Source: Eubacteriales bacterium
GTDB taxonomy: Bacteria > Bacillota > Clostridia > Peptostreptococcales > Anaerovoracaceae
NCBI GenBank assembly: GCA_028872475.1
Contig: JAQYMQ010000014.1
Location: forward strand, 62,001-126,000
Length of the DNA: 64,000 nucleotides
Reading direction: 5' to 3'
The translations under genes and the position numbers were made by a program. Shown piece by piece: positions 1 to 8,791 of the stretch (position 1 is its first letter; every line of letters starts with the position of its first letter). The notes below the pieces were generated by a model. It worked only from the letters and a program-made list of their open reading frames with translations, searched no databases and was not told the origin of the DNA.

Positions 1-233
1 CATGTGCAGGAGTTGCCGGATCTATGACTAACACTCTATTAGTTATGGGCTTAATTGGAACATTGTTTACAGAGGCTTATGCAACAGCACAGGGTCTTAC
101 AAAAGAAGCAATTTACACTTTTATCTCAAGTGTAATAGCCATTAACGGAATCCCAGAAGCAATAGTTGCCGGGATAATAGTGATTGGAATCGGTCTTGCT
201 TTTAGCAAAACAAAACTGGCATTTCATAAATAA
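1..233 (+). CDS. ECF transporter S component, C-terminal part (gene starts outside the window)
   Basis: The reading frame is open from the window edge, so the gene is cut at its 5' side and the internal Met at 24 is not a start. The remaining residues form two to three hydrophobic segments. The AGSMTNTLLVMGLIG stretch, followed by a last helix and a short basic tail, resembles the C-terminal end of PF12822-type S components, the membrane subunits that bind a vitamin or related micronutrient for energy-coupling-factor transporters. The substrate cannot be told from this fragment. It is followed by a clear terminator and a convergent fic gene. A different small membrane family cannot be excluded. 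Confidence 0.5.
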   Translation, partial: CAGVAGSMTNTLLVMGLIGTLFTEAYATAQGLTKEAIYTFISSVIAINGIPEAIVAGIIVIGIGLAFSKTKLAFHK

Positions 234-285
234 ATAATACAATAATACAATATAAATACACATAAAATAATACTATTTAAAAAAT

Positions 286-318
286 ACAGGCATCGACTAT
301 TAACCGATGTCTGTTTTT
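286..318 (+). terminator. Bidirectional intrinsic terminator between the S component and fic
   Basis: Stem ACAGGCATCG (286-295) pairs with CGATGTCTGT (305-314) with one G-U pair and a 9-nt loop, followed by a T run. An A run precedes the stem, so it can also end the convergent fic transcript. Confidence 0.8.
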
Positions 319-332
319 AAATTATAAGTCTA

Positions 333-935
333 TTATAGCTCATTTATTTTAAATGTAGCATATCCCTCATATAAGTAGCTATAATCTATGCCTTTCATAT
401 AAACCTCACGGCTATCAACTTTATCAGTTAGTGCATCCTTCAAAAGATGCTTAATCTCTATATCTTTTATTGGACTTCTTTCCATCGCTAAAAGGTAATC
501 TTCTTTATTTACTTTACTCCAGTCAACAACTTTGCATATTTCATTTTTTAAAATATGATCTAACCAGATTCTGGCACTGCGTCCATTTCCCTCTCTAAAA
601 GGGTGAGCAATATTCATCTCAACATATTTCTCTATGATTTCATCAAAGCTTGACTGTGGCATTTTATCAATATTTTCAATAGCTGATTTCAAATACATTG
701 CTGATGCAAAACGAAAGTTCCCTTTAGCAATATTTACTGTTCGAATTTTACCTGCAAAATCATATATATCTTCAAATAAATATTCATGAATCTTTTTTAA
801 TGTAACAAACTTACCTGCATCCAGATTATCTATTAACCCAGTTTCAAATAATTGAATAGCTTTCTTTTTACTTATACGTTCTTCCTCCCTCGCAAGCTCT
901 AAAGAGTTTGTACATCCTAATTTATTTTCAAGCAT
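333..935 (-). CDS. fic: Fic family protein, class III (adenylyltransferase with C-terminal inhibitory helix)
   Basis: Fic proteins transfer AMP or other nucleotide moieties to hydroxyl side chains of target proteins. The active-site loop [12 protein letters not shown] matches the HxFx(D/E)GNGRxxR motif, with the catalytic His about residue 111. Near the C terminus, SYLYEG matches the (S/T)xxxE(G/N) inhibitory helix. Its position after the Fic core makes this a class III protein, the single-domain type known from Neisseria meningitidis Fic, regulated by oligomerisation and autoadenylylation. I chose the ATG at 935, which has an AGGTGAGG ribosome site six bases upstream; an in-frame GTG at 945-947 is the alternative. 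No antitoxin-like neighbour is visible. It is monocistronic and convergent with the S component. Confidence 0.9.
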   Translation of the reverse strand: MLENKLGCTNSLELAREEERISKKKAIQLFETGLIDNLDAGKFVTLKKIHEYLFEDIYDFAGKIRTVNIAKGNFRFASAMYLKSAIENIDKMPQSSFDEIIEKYVEMNIAHPFREGNGRSARIWLDHILKNEICKVVDWSKVNKEDYLLAMERSPIKDIEIKHLLKDALTDKVDSREVYMKGIDYSYLYEGYATFKINEL

Positions 936-1182
936 ATCATCCCTCACCTTACTTAATTTTTTAGATAAATTCTCTATACATTATATCGTGAAACCATTAA
1001 ACTTCATAGCTAAATCAAGCATTATAATTAATAGATAGCTGTCATCAATAATCTGTTTTTTAAACGTAACATGCCTACTAGACTCTAATAGTTTTCTAAT
1101 TATTCATAGATACTTCTTGTTTTTATACAGATTTTAAACTAAAATAAATGTAAATATCTTCCATTTCACCCGAGGAGGTATT

Positions 1183-1350
1183 ATGAATAATAAGTATTAT
1201 AGTGATATTATAAACATCATTGACGGAAAAGAAGCTAGACGATTATGGTATAACCATCAACTATCGATGAAATACGAAGGTGGAGAATACGATCCCGCCA
1301 TAGATGATAGCTTTTGGTTAAGTAAGTATTTACAATGTATTTGTGACTAA
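1183..1350 (+). CDS. Hypothetical small protein, 55 aa
   Basis: The ORF begins at ATG 1183 with a near-perfect GAGGAGGT ribosome site 4-5 bases upstream and ends at TAA 1348. The product is soluble, rich in Tyr, Trp and Asp, and carries two Cys as CIC at the end (central part [14 protein letters not shown]). I do not recognise a family. It stands alone between the divergent fic gene and yedF. The quality of the ribosome site is the main reason to believe it is translated. It could also be the remnant of a longer gene or a regulatory leader peptide upstream of yedF. Confidence 0.55.
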   Translation: MNNKYYSDIINIIDGKEARRLWYNHQLSMKYEGGEYDPAIDDSFWLSKYLQCICD

Positions 1351-1466
1351 ATATATAATATATGCACTACCGACATAGATATTATTTTTTATAAGTGTAT
1401 AATTGGAATTGAAACAATAAATTAACTTAATTATAAAAATATATTTCGTTAAACAGGAGGAAAGAG

Positions 1467-2084
1467 ATGAAAAACTTAGATGCAGTTGGCAAAGCATGCC
1501 CACTACCGGTTATTGAAGCAAAACAGGCATTATCAGATCCGTCTACAACTGATGGAATAAATATCAAAGTTGACAATGATACAGCAGTATTTAACCTAGG
1601 AAAACTAGCTACTTCTTTAGGATATACTTCTTCAAACAAAAAGTTAGCTGATAATTTATTTGAAGTAACAATTATGAAAAATGCTGACGCAAGCAACACC
1701 TCTGATGATGAAGAAAGCCAGACAATTCAAGAGACTGTATCGCACAAAAAAATAACTACCATTGTTATCGAAGGCGACGTAATGGGCAAGGGCGATGAAG
1801 TACTTGGCAAAAATCTCCTAAAGGGATTCATTTTCGCGCTAAGCAAACGCGATGTCATGCCTGACAATATAATTTTTTATAACAAAGGCGCCTATGTTTC
1901 ATCTACTGAATCTGAAACTATCGATGACTTAAAATCTATGGAAGCAAGAGGAGTTAATATCATTACTTGTGGTGCTTGCCTTGATTTCTATAAATTAAAA
2001 GAAGAGCTAAAGGTTGGTAATGTTTCTAACATGTACGATATTTTGGAAACAATGGCAAACTCTGACTTAATAATCAAGCCTTAA
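1467..2084 (+). CDS. yedF: YedF-type selenium metabolism protein (TusA-like plus DsrE-like domains)
   Basis: The N-terminal about 75 residues form a TusA/SirA-like domain with the ACPLPVIEAK (CPxP) motif, whose Cys carries persulfide (or perselenide) in related proteins. After a short acidic linker, residues about 95-205 form a DsrE-like domain with GDVMGKGDEVLGK and a CGACLDFY motif. This two-domain order is that of the family associated with selenium-using bacteria (TIGR03527, as I recall), thought to handle reduced selenium. The start at 1467 has an AGGAGG site. The next gene is a cysteine-desulfurase-like enzyme, and selA lies about 10 kb away, which supports a selenium role. The exact reaction is unproven in the family. 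Confidence 0.85.
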   Translation: MKNLDAVGKACPLPVIEAKQALSDPSTTDGINIKVDNDTAVFNLGKLATSLGYTSSNKKLADNLFEVTIMKNADASNTSDDEESQTIQETVSHKKITTIVIEGDVMGKGDEVLGKNLLKGFIFALSKRDVMPDNIIFYNKGAYVSSTESETIDDLKSMEARGVNIITCGACLDFYKLKEELKVGNVSNMYDILETMANSDLIIKP

Positions 2085-2185
2085 TTATGAAATTAAACGA
2101 AAAGAGCCACAATTTAATAATTAAAATTATACTAATCTGTAATTATAAAAATATTAATCTATGAAATTAAGAAAAGAGGACTGTT

Positions 2186-3325
2186 ATGATTTATTTAGAT
2201 AATGCAGCTACTACTCTCGTAAAACCTGAGTCCGTAAGAAAAGCTGTATATAACGCAATTAATCATATGGGAAACTCATCTAGAGGTGCATATGACGGAG
2301 CATTAGATGCTGCAAGAACAATTTACAATACAAGACAAAAACTTGCTGATTTATTTAATTTTCCAAGAGCAGATCACGTAGTATTTACACAAAATTCTAC
2401 AGAAGCTCTAAACATTGCAATAGCAGGCATTCTAGAACAAGGAGATCATGTAATAACTACTGACCTCGAGCACAATTCTGTGCTGCGCCCCCTATATCAC
2501 CTTGAAAAAGAAAAAGGCATTGAAATATCCTTTATTGAGGCTGATACAAATGGCGAAATAAACTACAATGATTTCGAAAAACTAATAAAGCCTAATACAA
2601 AAGCCATTATTTCTACTCACGCCTCAAATCTTACAGGCAAAATAGTAAATATTGAAAAAGTCGGAGCTATTACAAAGAAGCATAACCTTATCTTCGTAGT
2701 CGATGCTTCGCAAACAGCAGGAGCTCACAATATTGATGGAGAAAAATCTAATATTGATATCCTTTGTTTTACTGGGCACAAGGGACTTATGGGACCGACA
2801 GGAACTGGAGGACTTTGTATTAAACCCGGTATCGAAATAAAATCATTTAAGTTTGGTGGCACTGGCATTAAGACATATAACAAAGAACAACCTACTGAAT
2901 ATCCTGTTCGACTTGAAGCCGGGACTTTAAATATTCACGGTATAGCTGGGTTATCAGCAGCTATTGATTTTCTTAACGAGACAACTATTGATAAAATTCG
3001 TGAAAAAGAAATATATCTTGCACAAAAATTTTATAATGGAATCAAAGACGTTGACGGTTTGACTTTTTATGGACCAACTAATTTTAATGATAAAGTTGCA
3101 ATTGTAACACTTAATATCAAAGACTACGATTCTGGAAAAGTATCTGATGCTTTATCTAGTGAATTTGATATAGCTACAAGAGCCGGTGCACATTGCGCTC
3201 CTAGACTACATCAAGCGCTCAACACAGTAGAACAAGGAGCTGTTCGCTTTAGTTTTGCATATTTCAATGATGAAAGCGATATTGAGACTGCAATAAAAGC
3301 TATCAAAACAATAGCTTCGTACTAG
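2186..3325 (+). CDS. Aminotransferase class V / cysteine desulfurase family protein (EF2568-type)
   Basis: A 379-residue PLP enzyme of fold type I. The Schiff-base Lys is K199 in TGHKGLMGPTG, with the PLP-phosphate and ring contacts in VVDASQTAG and THASNLTG. Cys337 in RAGAHCAPRLH sits where SufS-type desulfurases have their persulfide-carrying Cys. The sequence fits TIGR01977, whose founding member EF2568 sits in the selenium-dependent molybdenum hydroxylase locus of Enterococcus faecalis. Directly downstream of yedF (gap about 100 nt), it probably supplies S or Se from cysteine or selenocysteine. An ordinary Fe-S cluster IscS/SufS role is less likely because no scaffold gene is adjacent. 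Confidence 0.82.
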   Translation: MIYLDNAATTLVKPESVRKAVYNAINHMGNSSRGAYDGALDAARTIYNTRQKLADLFNFPRADHVVFTQNSTEALNIAIAGILEQGDHVITTDLEHNSVLRPLYHLEKEKGIEISFIEADTNGEINYNDFEKLIKPNTKAIISTHASNLTGKIVNIEKVGAITKKHNLIFVVDASQTAGAHNIDGEKSNIDILCFTGHKGLMGPTGTGGLCIKPGIEIKSFKFGGTGIKTYNKEQPTEYPVRLEAGTLNIHGIAGLSAAIDFLNETTIDKIREKEIYLAQKFYNGIKDVDGLTFYGPTNFNDKVAIVTLNIKDYDSGKVSDALSSEFDIATRAGAHCAPRLHQALNTVEQGAVRFSFAYFNDESDIETAIKAIKTIASY

Positions 3326-3392
3326 GCATAACTACAGGCTAAATACAAATACATATTAAACACAGCTAACCATTAAAAAATAAATAAAAGTT

Positions 3393-3435
3393 AAATCTCC
3401 CTGTTATACCAAGTGGCAAGGAGATTTTTATTTTT
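3393..3435 (+). terminator. Intrinsic terminator after the aminotransferase V gene
   Basis: Perfect 8-bp stem AAATCTCC / GGAGATTT (3393-3400 with 3420-3427) followed by TTTATTTTTAT. Confidence 0.8.
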
Positions 3436-3583
3436 ATGAAATTTCCCCATATTCAGTTATTTATTTCTTCTTAACTTTAAAATTATCTTCCTTCCCAATC
3501 CTCCTATTTGCCATCCATATTTATTCTTTTTTGCCATTTACATACATTTGTCAATTTTCTTAAAAACATCCCCCCCATATATA

Positions 3584-3627
3584 GATGAATTAATAGCTAA
3601 AAATACTATTAAACCTATTAATTCATC
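3584..3627. repeat. 13-bp perfect inverted repeat upstream of rnfC
   Basis: GATGAATTAATAG (3584-3596) and its exact reverse complement CTATTAATTCATC (3615-3627) are separated by 18 nt. No T run follows, so it is not a standard terminator. It lies in a 470-nt gene-free stretch about 170 nt before rnfC and may be an operator or an mRNA structure. Confidence 0.6.
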
Positions 3628-3683
3628 AAATATTGTTTATTTCGACATATTATTGATAGTCTAACTACCAATAATCGTCTTTT

Positions 3684-3701
3684 TTTGTGAATATTCACAA
3701 A
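3684..3701. promoter_or_regulatory. 18-bp palindrome, candidate operator of the rnf operon
   Basis: TTTGTGAATATTCACAAA is a perfect palindrome about 95 nt before the rnfC start. The half-site TTGTGAA is that of Rex (NADH-sensing) operators, but the half-sites are two bases closer than in the usual 18-bp Rex site, so a CRP/FNR-type or other regulator is equally possible. A TTGTGA / TATAAA pair (3685-3690 and 3710-3715, spacing 19) could form a weak promoter overlapping the palindrome. Nothing else is recognised between 3436 and 3795 apart from the inverted repeat at 3584. Confidence 0.45.
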
Positions 3702-3795
3702 TTTTTACGTATAAATTCTAGAAAAAATCAACACAAAGTGCTATTATAGATGTGTTAGTTTAGATACTAATTTAAATGAAAGGAAGGTTTTATAA

Positions 3796-5115
3796 ATGAG
3801 TCAACAGAGAAAGCATTTACATAGCATCCATGTTGCCCATCACAAAAACACATCTGGCTGTGAAACTAGACAGATGCCCGTTCCTGCAGAAGTTTGCATT
3901 CCAATGTCAATGCACATTGGAGCACCATGTAAACCTCTTGTAAAAAAAGGAGACGAGGTTAAAGTTGGACAATTAATAGGCGATACTGATGCATTTGTTA
4001 GTGCACCAATTCACTCAAGTGTTTCTGGAACTGTTAAGGCAATCGAAGAACAGAGAAACGCTATGGGAGGCTACGATCAGGTTGTTGTTATTACAACAGA
4101 CGGAAAGCAAGAAATTGCAGAAGGTATTGAAGCTCCAAAAGTAGAAAATCTTGCAGATTTCGTAGCTGCAATCAGAAGGAGTGGACTTGTTGGTCTAGGA
4201 GGAGCATCTTTTCCTACACACATCAAATTCAATCCTAAGAATATCGAAGAAGTAGATACTCTAATCGTTAACGCTGCTGAATGTGAACCATACATCACAT
4301 CAGACCACAGATTAATGTTAGAAGATACTGCCGATATTATTGACGGTATGACACACGTTATGAAGTACTTAGAACTTAGCAAAGGTTATATCGGAGTTGA
4401 AGGCAACAAGCCTGACGCAATTGAAAAACTAAAAGCTCTTATCGCTGAAAGAGGCCTTGCAGATAAGATCGAAGTTGTTACATTACAAACTACATATCCA
4501 CAAGGTGCAGAAAGAGTAATGATTTACGAAATCACAGGAAAAACTATGGACGCTGGTGTATTACCTGCTTCACTAGGAGTTATCCTATCAAACGTTACTT
4601 CTATCGCTTTTGTTGGTCAGTACCTAAGAACTGGTATGCCTCTTGTTAAAAAGAGAATGACTGTAGACGGAAGCGCTGTAAATGAACCAGGCAATATCAT
4701 CGCTCCTCTAGGAACAAGAATTGCTGACATCATTGCTTTTTGCGGTGGATACAAAGCTGAACCTAAAAAGATTCTTATGGGTGGACCTATGATGGGAAGA
4801 GCAATTTTCTCTGATTCTCTACCAATAGTAAAGAATAACAATGCTATTTTAGCATTTGCTGGAGCTCAAGGTCTTGTACCAGAGGAAACTAACTGTATAA
4901 GCTGCGGTCGTTGTCACAGAGCATGTCCATTCAACCTACTACCTACAGCATTATCTGATGCTATGGAGCAGAAAGATGCTGCAAGACTTGAAAAACTTAG
5001 AGTAATGCAATGTATGGAATGTGGTAGCTGTGCTTATGTCTGTCCTGCTAGAAGACCTCTTGGCTTTAATAATAAACTAGGCAAAGCTATTTTAAAGGAG
5101 GCTCAGAGTAAATAA
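3796..5115 (+). CDS. rnfC: Rnf complex subunit RnfC (electron input, two 4Fe-4S clusters)
   Basis: Peripheral subunit of the Rnf complex (ferredoxin:NAD+ oxidoreductase), carrying the NAD/FMN site. The 439-residue length is typical for Clostridia. The N-terminal half holds the barrel-sandwich and NuoF-like nucleotide-binding regions (GLGGASFPTHIKF, NAAECEPYITSDHR). The C-terminal region has two CxxCxxCxxxCP motifs, CISCGRCHRACP and CMECGSCAYVCP. The start at 3796 has an AGGAAGG site. It is the first gene of the six-gene operon rnfCDGEAB, the order seen in clostridial Rnf operons, and overlaps rnfD by one base. Confidence 0.96.
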   Translation: MSQQRKHLHSIHVAHHKNTSGCETRQMPVPAEVCIPMSMHIGAPCKPLVKKGDEVKVGQLIGDTDAFVSAPIHSSVSGTVKAIEEQRNAMGGYDQVVVITTDGKQEIAEGIEAPKVENLADFVAAIRRSGLVGLGGASFPTHIKFNPKNIEEVDTLIVNAAECEPYITSDHRLMLEDTADIIDGMTHVMKYLELSKGYIGVEGNKPDAIEKLKALIAERGLADKIEVVTLQTTYPQGAERVMIYEITGKTMDAGVLPASLGVILSNVTSIAFVGQYLRTGMPLVKKRMTVDGSAVNEPGNIIAPLGTRIADIIAFCGGYKAEPKKILMGGPMMGRAIFSDSLPIVKNNNAILAFAGAQGLVPEETNCISCGRCHRACPFNLLPTALSDAMEQKDAARLEKLRVMQCMECGSCAYVCPARRPLGFNNKLGKAILKEAQSK

Positions 5116-6089
5116 TGGAACAGAAATATTACAATAATTTGATAGTATCTTCTTCACCACATGCGGTTAACAACGAAGATACAAGAAGGATTATGCTTAC
5201 TGTAATAGCTGCACTTATTCCTTCTCTATGCGTAAGTACTTACGTATTCGGATTTAGAGTAATTACACTTACACTAGTTTGCGTAGTTGCTTCTGTACTT
5301 TTCGAATATGTTTGGAACTTATTAATGAAAAAACCTCAGACTGCAACAGACGGTTCTGCTGCACTTACAGGTTTATTGATAGCATTCAACGTACCGTCAA
5401 ATCTACCATTCTACATCGCAATTATCGGTTGTGCTGTTGGTATCATAGTTGTTAAGAACTTATTTGGTGGTCTTGGTTGCAACTTATTCAACCCGGCGAT
5501 CACTGCAAGAATTGTATTATTCATTTCTTTCGCAACAGAAATGACTACATGGCCACTACCTAAGACAATGACAGGTACTGATGCCCTTGTAGGACCTACA
5601 CCTCTTGGATTATTAAAAGAATCTTCAGACGCTGTTCTTCCTGCAACAAAGGATATGGCATTCGGATTCATCGGCGGATCTATGGGTGAAGTAAGTGCTA
5701 TCGCACTATTAATCGGTGGTTTATTCTTAATTTTTACAAAGGTTATTACTCCACACATCCCTGTAGCATTCATCGGTACAGTGGCTGTAATTTCTCTATT
5801 AGCTGGACAGGATCCTATTTTCCACATCTGTGCTGGTGGTGTAATGTTAGGTGCTTTCTTTATGGCAACTGACTATGTTACTTCTCCATTACTAGGTTCT
5901 GGTAAAATCGTATTCGGTATCGGTTGTGGTGTTATGACAATGCTTATAAGATTATTCGGAAATTACCCTGAAGGTGTATCTTTCGCAATTCTACTTATGA
6001 ACGTATTAAACCCTCACATTGATAACATTTGTGAGCACTTCTTAACTAAACCTAAGAAAGTAAAGGGAGGTGCTAACGATGGCAAATAG
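5115..6089 (+). CDS. rnfD: Rnf complex subunit RnfD (membrane, flavin-carrying)
   Basis: A 324-residue integral membrane subunit with about nine hydrophobic helices, homologous to NqrB, in the ion-translocating part of Rnf. The segment TDALVGPTPLGLL contains the Thr that is covalently flavinylated with FMN in this family; the usual SGAT reads VGPT here. DGSAALTGLLIAF and TDYVTSPL are typical conserved stretches. The start overlaps the rnfC stop (TAATG), which implies translational coupling. The 3' end overlaps rnfG by 11 nt. Confidence 0.96.
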   Translation: MEQKYYNNLIVSSSPHAVNNEDTRRIMLTVIAALIPSLCVSTYVFGFRVITLTLVCVVASVLFEYVWNLLMKKPQTATDGSAALTGLLIAFNVPSNLPFYIAIIGCAVGIIVVKNLFGGLGCNLFNPAITARIVLFISFATEMTTWPLPKTMTGTDALVGPTPLGLLKESSDAVLPATKDMAFGFIGGSMGEVSAIALLIGGLFLIFTKVITPHIPVAFIGTVAVISLLAGQDPIFHICAGGVMLGAFFMATDYVTSPLLGSGKIVFGIGCGVMTMLIRLFGNYPEGVSFAILLMNVLNPHIDNICEHFLTKPKKVKGGANDGK

Positions 6090-6636
6090 TAAATTCAAAG
6101 ATTTATATGCACCAACAATAGTACTTGTTGCAATCGCTTTCTTTATTACACTTGCATTAGTATTTGCAAATGATATCACAAAGCCAACAATCGAAAAGAT
6201 TAATAAGAAAAATGCCGACGCTACAAGAGCTCAGGTTCTTCCATCAGGAAAAGATGCTGGTTTTGAAGAATATAAAGGCAAATTAACTGAAAACGTAGAT
6301 GAAGTATACATGGCTAAAGATGGTTCTGGTGTTGTTATTACTTCTCATTCTAAATCATTTGGCGGTACTCTAACTGCTATGGTAGGAATCAACAAGGATG
6401 GCAAAATCAACGATGTTGCTATCACTGATCATAAAGACACTCCAGGACTAGGAACAAAGGCTTTCGATCCAAACTATACAAAAGTATATAAAGGAAAGAG
6501 CAAGTTTGATAAAGCCAACATCAAAGACCAAAAAGATATGACCTACATCGTAGGTGCATCCGTTTCATCTAACGGATTATTCTCAGCGGTTAAAGCTGCA
6601 CTTACGCAGTACGAAGCTACTGGAGGTGTAAAATAA
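6079..6636 (+). CDS. rnfG: Rnf complex subunit RnfG (FMN-binding, extracytoplasmic)
   Basis: A 185-residue subunit with one N-terminal membrane helix (about residues 12-31) and an external FMN_bind domain (PF04205). Conserved stretches are GFGG-like SFGGTLTAMVGI and DHKDTPGLGTKA. The flavinylation motif, normally SGAT with the FMN-bearing Thr, reads VGAS in YIVGASVSSNG, so Ser replaces Thr. I placed the start at ATG 6079, with GGGAGG eight bases upstream; the upstream in-frame GTG at 6070 has no such site. It lies in the middle of the rnf operon and its stop overlaps the rnfE start. Confidence 0.95.
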   Translation: MANSKFKDLYAPTIVLVAIAFFITLALVFANDITKPTIEKINKKNADATRAQVLPSGKDAGFEEYKGKLTENVDEVYMAKDGSGVVITSHSKSFGGTLTAMVGINKDGKINDVAITDHKDTPGLGTKAFDPNYTKVYKGKSKFDKANIKDQKDMTYIVGASVSSNGLFSAVKAALTQYEATGGVK

Positions 6637-7307
6637 TGAACAAATTAAACATAATATTAAAGGGTATAATTAAAGAAAATCCTGTACTGGTACTTATGCT
6701 AGGAACTTGTCCTACACTTGCTGTAACAACAAGTGCTATCAATGGACTTGGTATGGGTATTGCAGCTACAGTTGTACTTATTTGCTCAAACGTAGTAATC
6801 TCAATACTAAAAAATGTTATTCCAGATAAAGTAAGAATCCCTTGCTATATCGTAGTAATAGCTGGTTTTGTAACAGTAGTACAGATGTTACTAAAAGCTT
6901 ACTTACCAGCACTAGATAAATCTCTAGGATTATTCATTCCACTTATTGTAGTAAACTGTATCATCCTTGGTAGAGCAGAAATGTTTGCAAACAAAAACAC
7001 TATCGTAGACTCTGCTCTTGACGGAATAGGAATGGGTCTTGGTTTTACTCTAACACTAACAGCTATGGGTCTAATCAGAGAATTCTTTGGAAGTGGCACA
7101 CTATTTGATGCTTCAGTAGTACCTGCTTCAATCTCTCCTATGACTATATTCATGTTAGCTCCTGGCGGTTTCTTCGTATTTGCTATCCTAGTTGCTCTTG
7201 TAACTAAGTTAACTAGTGAAAAGAAACCAAAGAAGGACTTCGGTTGTGGCGGATGTGCTATGGCAGAGGTTTGTGGAACACAACAAAAAGAGGAGGGTGA
7301 AGCATAA
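6636..7307 (+). CDS. rnfE: Rnf complex subunit RnfE (membrane)
   Basis: A 223-residue membrane subunit with about six helices, homologous to NqrD. The two conserved half-helix Cys motifs are LGTCPTLAVT and VVNCIILGRAE, which together with RnfA hold the intramembrane 2Fe-2S centre described for the Rnf/Nqr family. The last 25 residues add a Cys-rich tail, CGGCAMAEVC, predicted to be cytoplasmic; its role is unknown to me. The gene overlaps both neighbours by one base, indicating coupled translation. Confidence 0.95.
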   Translation: MNKLNIILKGIIKENPVLVLMLGTCPTLAVTTSAINGLGMGIAATVVLICSNVVISILKNVIPDKVRIPCYIVVIAGFVTVVQMLLKAYLPALDKSLGLFIPLIVVNCIILGRAEMFANKNTIVDSALDGIGMGLGFTLTLTAMGLIREFFGSGTLFDASVVPASISPMTIFMLAPGGFFVFAILVALVTKLTSEKKPKKDFGCGGCAMAEVCGTQQKEEGEA

Positions 7308-7900
7308 TGAAAGAATTATTAATGATAACAATGAGTGTTATCCTTGTAGATAACTTTGTACTATCTAAATTCTTAGGAATTTGCCCGTTCTTAGGAGTAT
7401 CTAAGAAGCTAGATTCTGCTGTAGGTATGGGTGGTGCCGTAATCTTCGTTATGGTACTAGCTACTGCAGTTACTTGGCCAATACAGATATTTGTACTAGA
7501 GCCAAACAATATTCAATATTTACAGACAGTAGTTTTCATCTTAGTTATTGCATCATTAGTACAGCTACTAGAAATGATCTTAAAGAAGTATATACCTGCC
7601 CTATACCAATCATTAGGTGTGTATCTACCTCTTATCACTACTAACTGTGCCGTATTAGGTGTAACAGTATTAAATATCGACGAAAACTATAACTTTATCC
7701 AGTCATTATTTAATGCTCTAGGTGGTGGTATCGGTTTCCTACTTGCAATGGTACTATTTGCTGGTCTTCGTGGTAAACTTGAGTCTAACACAAAGATTCC
7801 AGAATCATTCAAGGGAATCCCTATTACATTAATTACTGCTTCTATATTATCTCTATCATTCATGGGCTTTGCTGGAATGGTAGACGGTATATTCTCATAA
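7307..7900 (+). CDS. rnfA: Rnf complex subunit RnfA (membrane)
   Basis: A 197-residue membrane subunit of Rnf with six predicted helices, homologous to NqrE and paralogous to RnfE in inverted topology. The Cys motifs LGICPFLGVSK and TTNCAVLGV correspond to those that share the 2Fe-2S cluster with RnfE. The length matches the family. It starts in the TAATG overlap with rnfE and is followed after 17 nt by rnfB. Confidence 0.96.
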   Translation: MKELLMITMSVILVDNFVLSKFLGICPFLGVSKKLDSAVGMGGAVIFVMVLATAVTWPIQIFVLEPNNIQYLQTVVFILVIASLVQLLEMILKKYIPALYQSLGVYLPLITTNCAVLGVTVLNIDENYNFIQSLFNALGGGIGFLLAMVLFAGLRGKLESNTKIPESFKGIPITLITASILSLSFMGFAGMVDGIFS

Positions 7901-7917
7901 TCTAAGGAGAAACAATT

Positions 7918-8730
7918 ATGATTTTACCAATTATATTATTAGTAGGTCTTGCTATATTCTTCGGAATTGTACTTACAGTTGCTTCTAAAATTATGTTTGT
8001 ACCTGTAGACGAAATAGTAGAATTAGTAAGAAACGAACTACCAGGCGCTAACTGTGGTGCCTGCGGATATTCAGGCTGTGACGGCTATGCTGCAGCATTT
8101 GGAGAAGATAGAGAAACTCCAGTAAACAAATGTCCAGTAGGTGGTCCTGATCTAGCTGCAAAAATCGGCGAACTTCTAGGTGTTGCTGCTGGCGATGCTT
8201 CAGCTGCTCCTGTAGCTTTAGTTAAATGTCAAGGTTCAAACAGTGTAGCTACAAACATTATGGACTATGGCAGAGACATGACTTGCGTTGCTGCTTCACA
8301 ATTATTCGGTGGAGGCAAAGGATGTGCTGCTGGTTGTCTAGGATTAGGCGATTGCGTTAAAGCTTGTCCATTCGATGCTATCCATGTCATTGACGGTGTA
8401 GCTGTTGTTGACAGAGAAGCTTGTGTAGGCTGTGAATCATGCGTTAAAGCTTGTCCAAAGAATGTTATCGAAATGGTAACTACAGCTGATAGAGTTTCTG
8501 TAAGATGTAACTCTACCGATAAGGGCGCTAAAGTAATGAAAGTTTGTAAAATAGGATGTATCGGATGTAGCAAATGCGTTAAAGAATGTCCATTTGATGC
8601 TATCCACGTTGAAAATAATCTTGCAAAAATTGATTATGACAAATGCAAAAACTGTACTAAGTGTGCTAAAGTTTGTCCAACAAAAGCAATTACAGTTGTT
8701 CCAAAACAACCTAAGGCAGTTCAGGCATAA
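7918..8730 (+). CDS. rnfB: Rnf complex subunit RnfB (multi-cluster ferredoxin subunit)
   Basis: This subunit accepts electrons from reduced ferredoxin. It has an N-terminal membrane helix (about residues 2-25), a [12 protein letters not shown]...CPVGG 4Fe-4S domain, and then four ferredoxin-type motifs: [36 protein letters not shown] and [12 protein letters not shown]. The 270-residue length is normal for Clostridia. The start has a TAAGGAG site. It is the last gene of the operon and is followed by a strong terminator. Taken together the operon encodes a full Na+- or H+-pumping Rnf complex; the coupling ion cannot be read from the sequence. Confidence 0.96.
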   Translation: MILPIILLVGLAIFFGIVLTVASKIMFVPVDEIVELVRNELPGANCGACGYSGCDGYAAAFGEDRETPVNKCPVGGPDLAAKIGELLGVAAGDASAAPVALVKCQGSNSVATNIMDYGRDMTCVAASQLFGGGKGCAAGCLGLGDCVKACPFDAIHVIDGVAVVDREACVGCESCVKACPKNVIEMVTTADRVSVRCNSTDKGAKVMKVCKIGCIGCSKCVKECPFDAIHVENNLAKIDYDKCKNCTKCAKVCPTKAITVVPKQPKAVQA

Positions 8731-8755
8731 CCTTTCATTTAAAAGAAAATATAAG

Positions 8756-8791
8756 AGAATCTTGTGTTTAAAAGCACAAGATTCTTTTTTA
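8756..8791 (+). terminator. Intrinsic terminator of the rnf operon
   Basis: Perfect 11-bp stem AGAATCTTGTG / CACAAGATTCT (8756-8766 with 8775-8785), 8-nt loop, T run after it. Confidence 0.9.

Noticed and set aside
333..935. Fic toxin-antitoxin pair
   Set aside because: The inhibitory motif is within the Fic protein itself (class III), and no small antitoxin gene lies next to it; the 55-residue ORF is divergent and unrelated in sequence.
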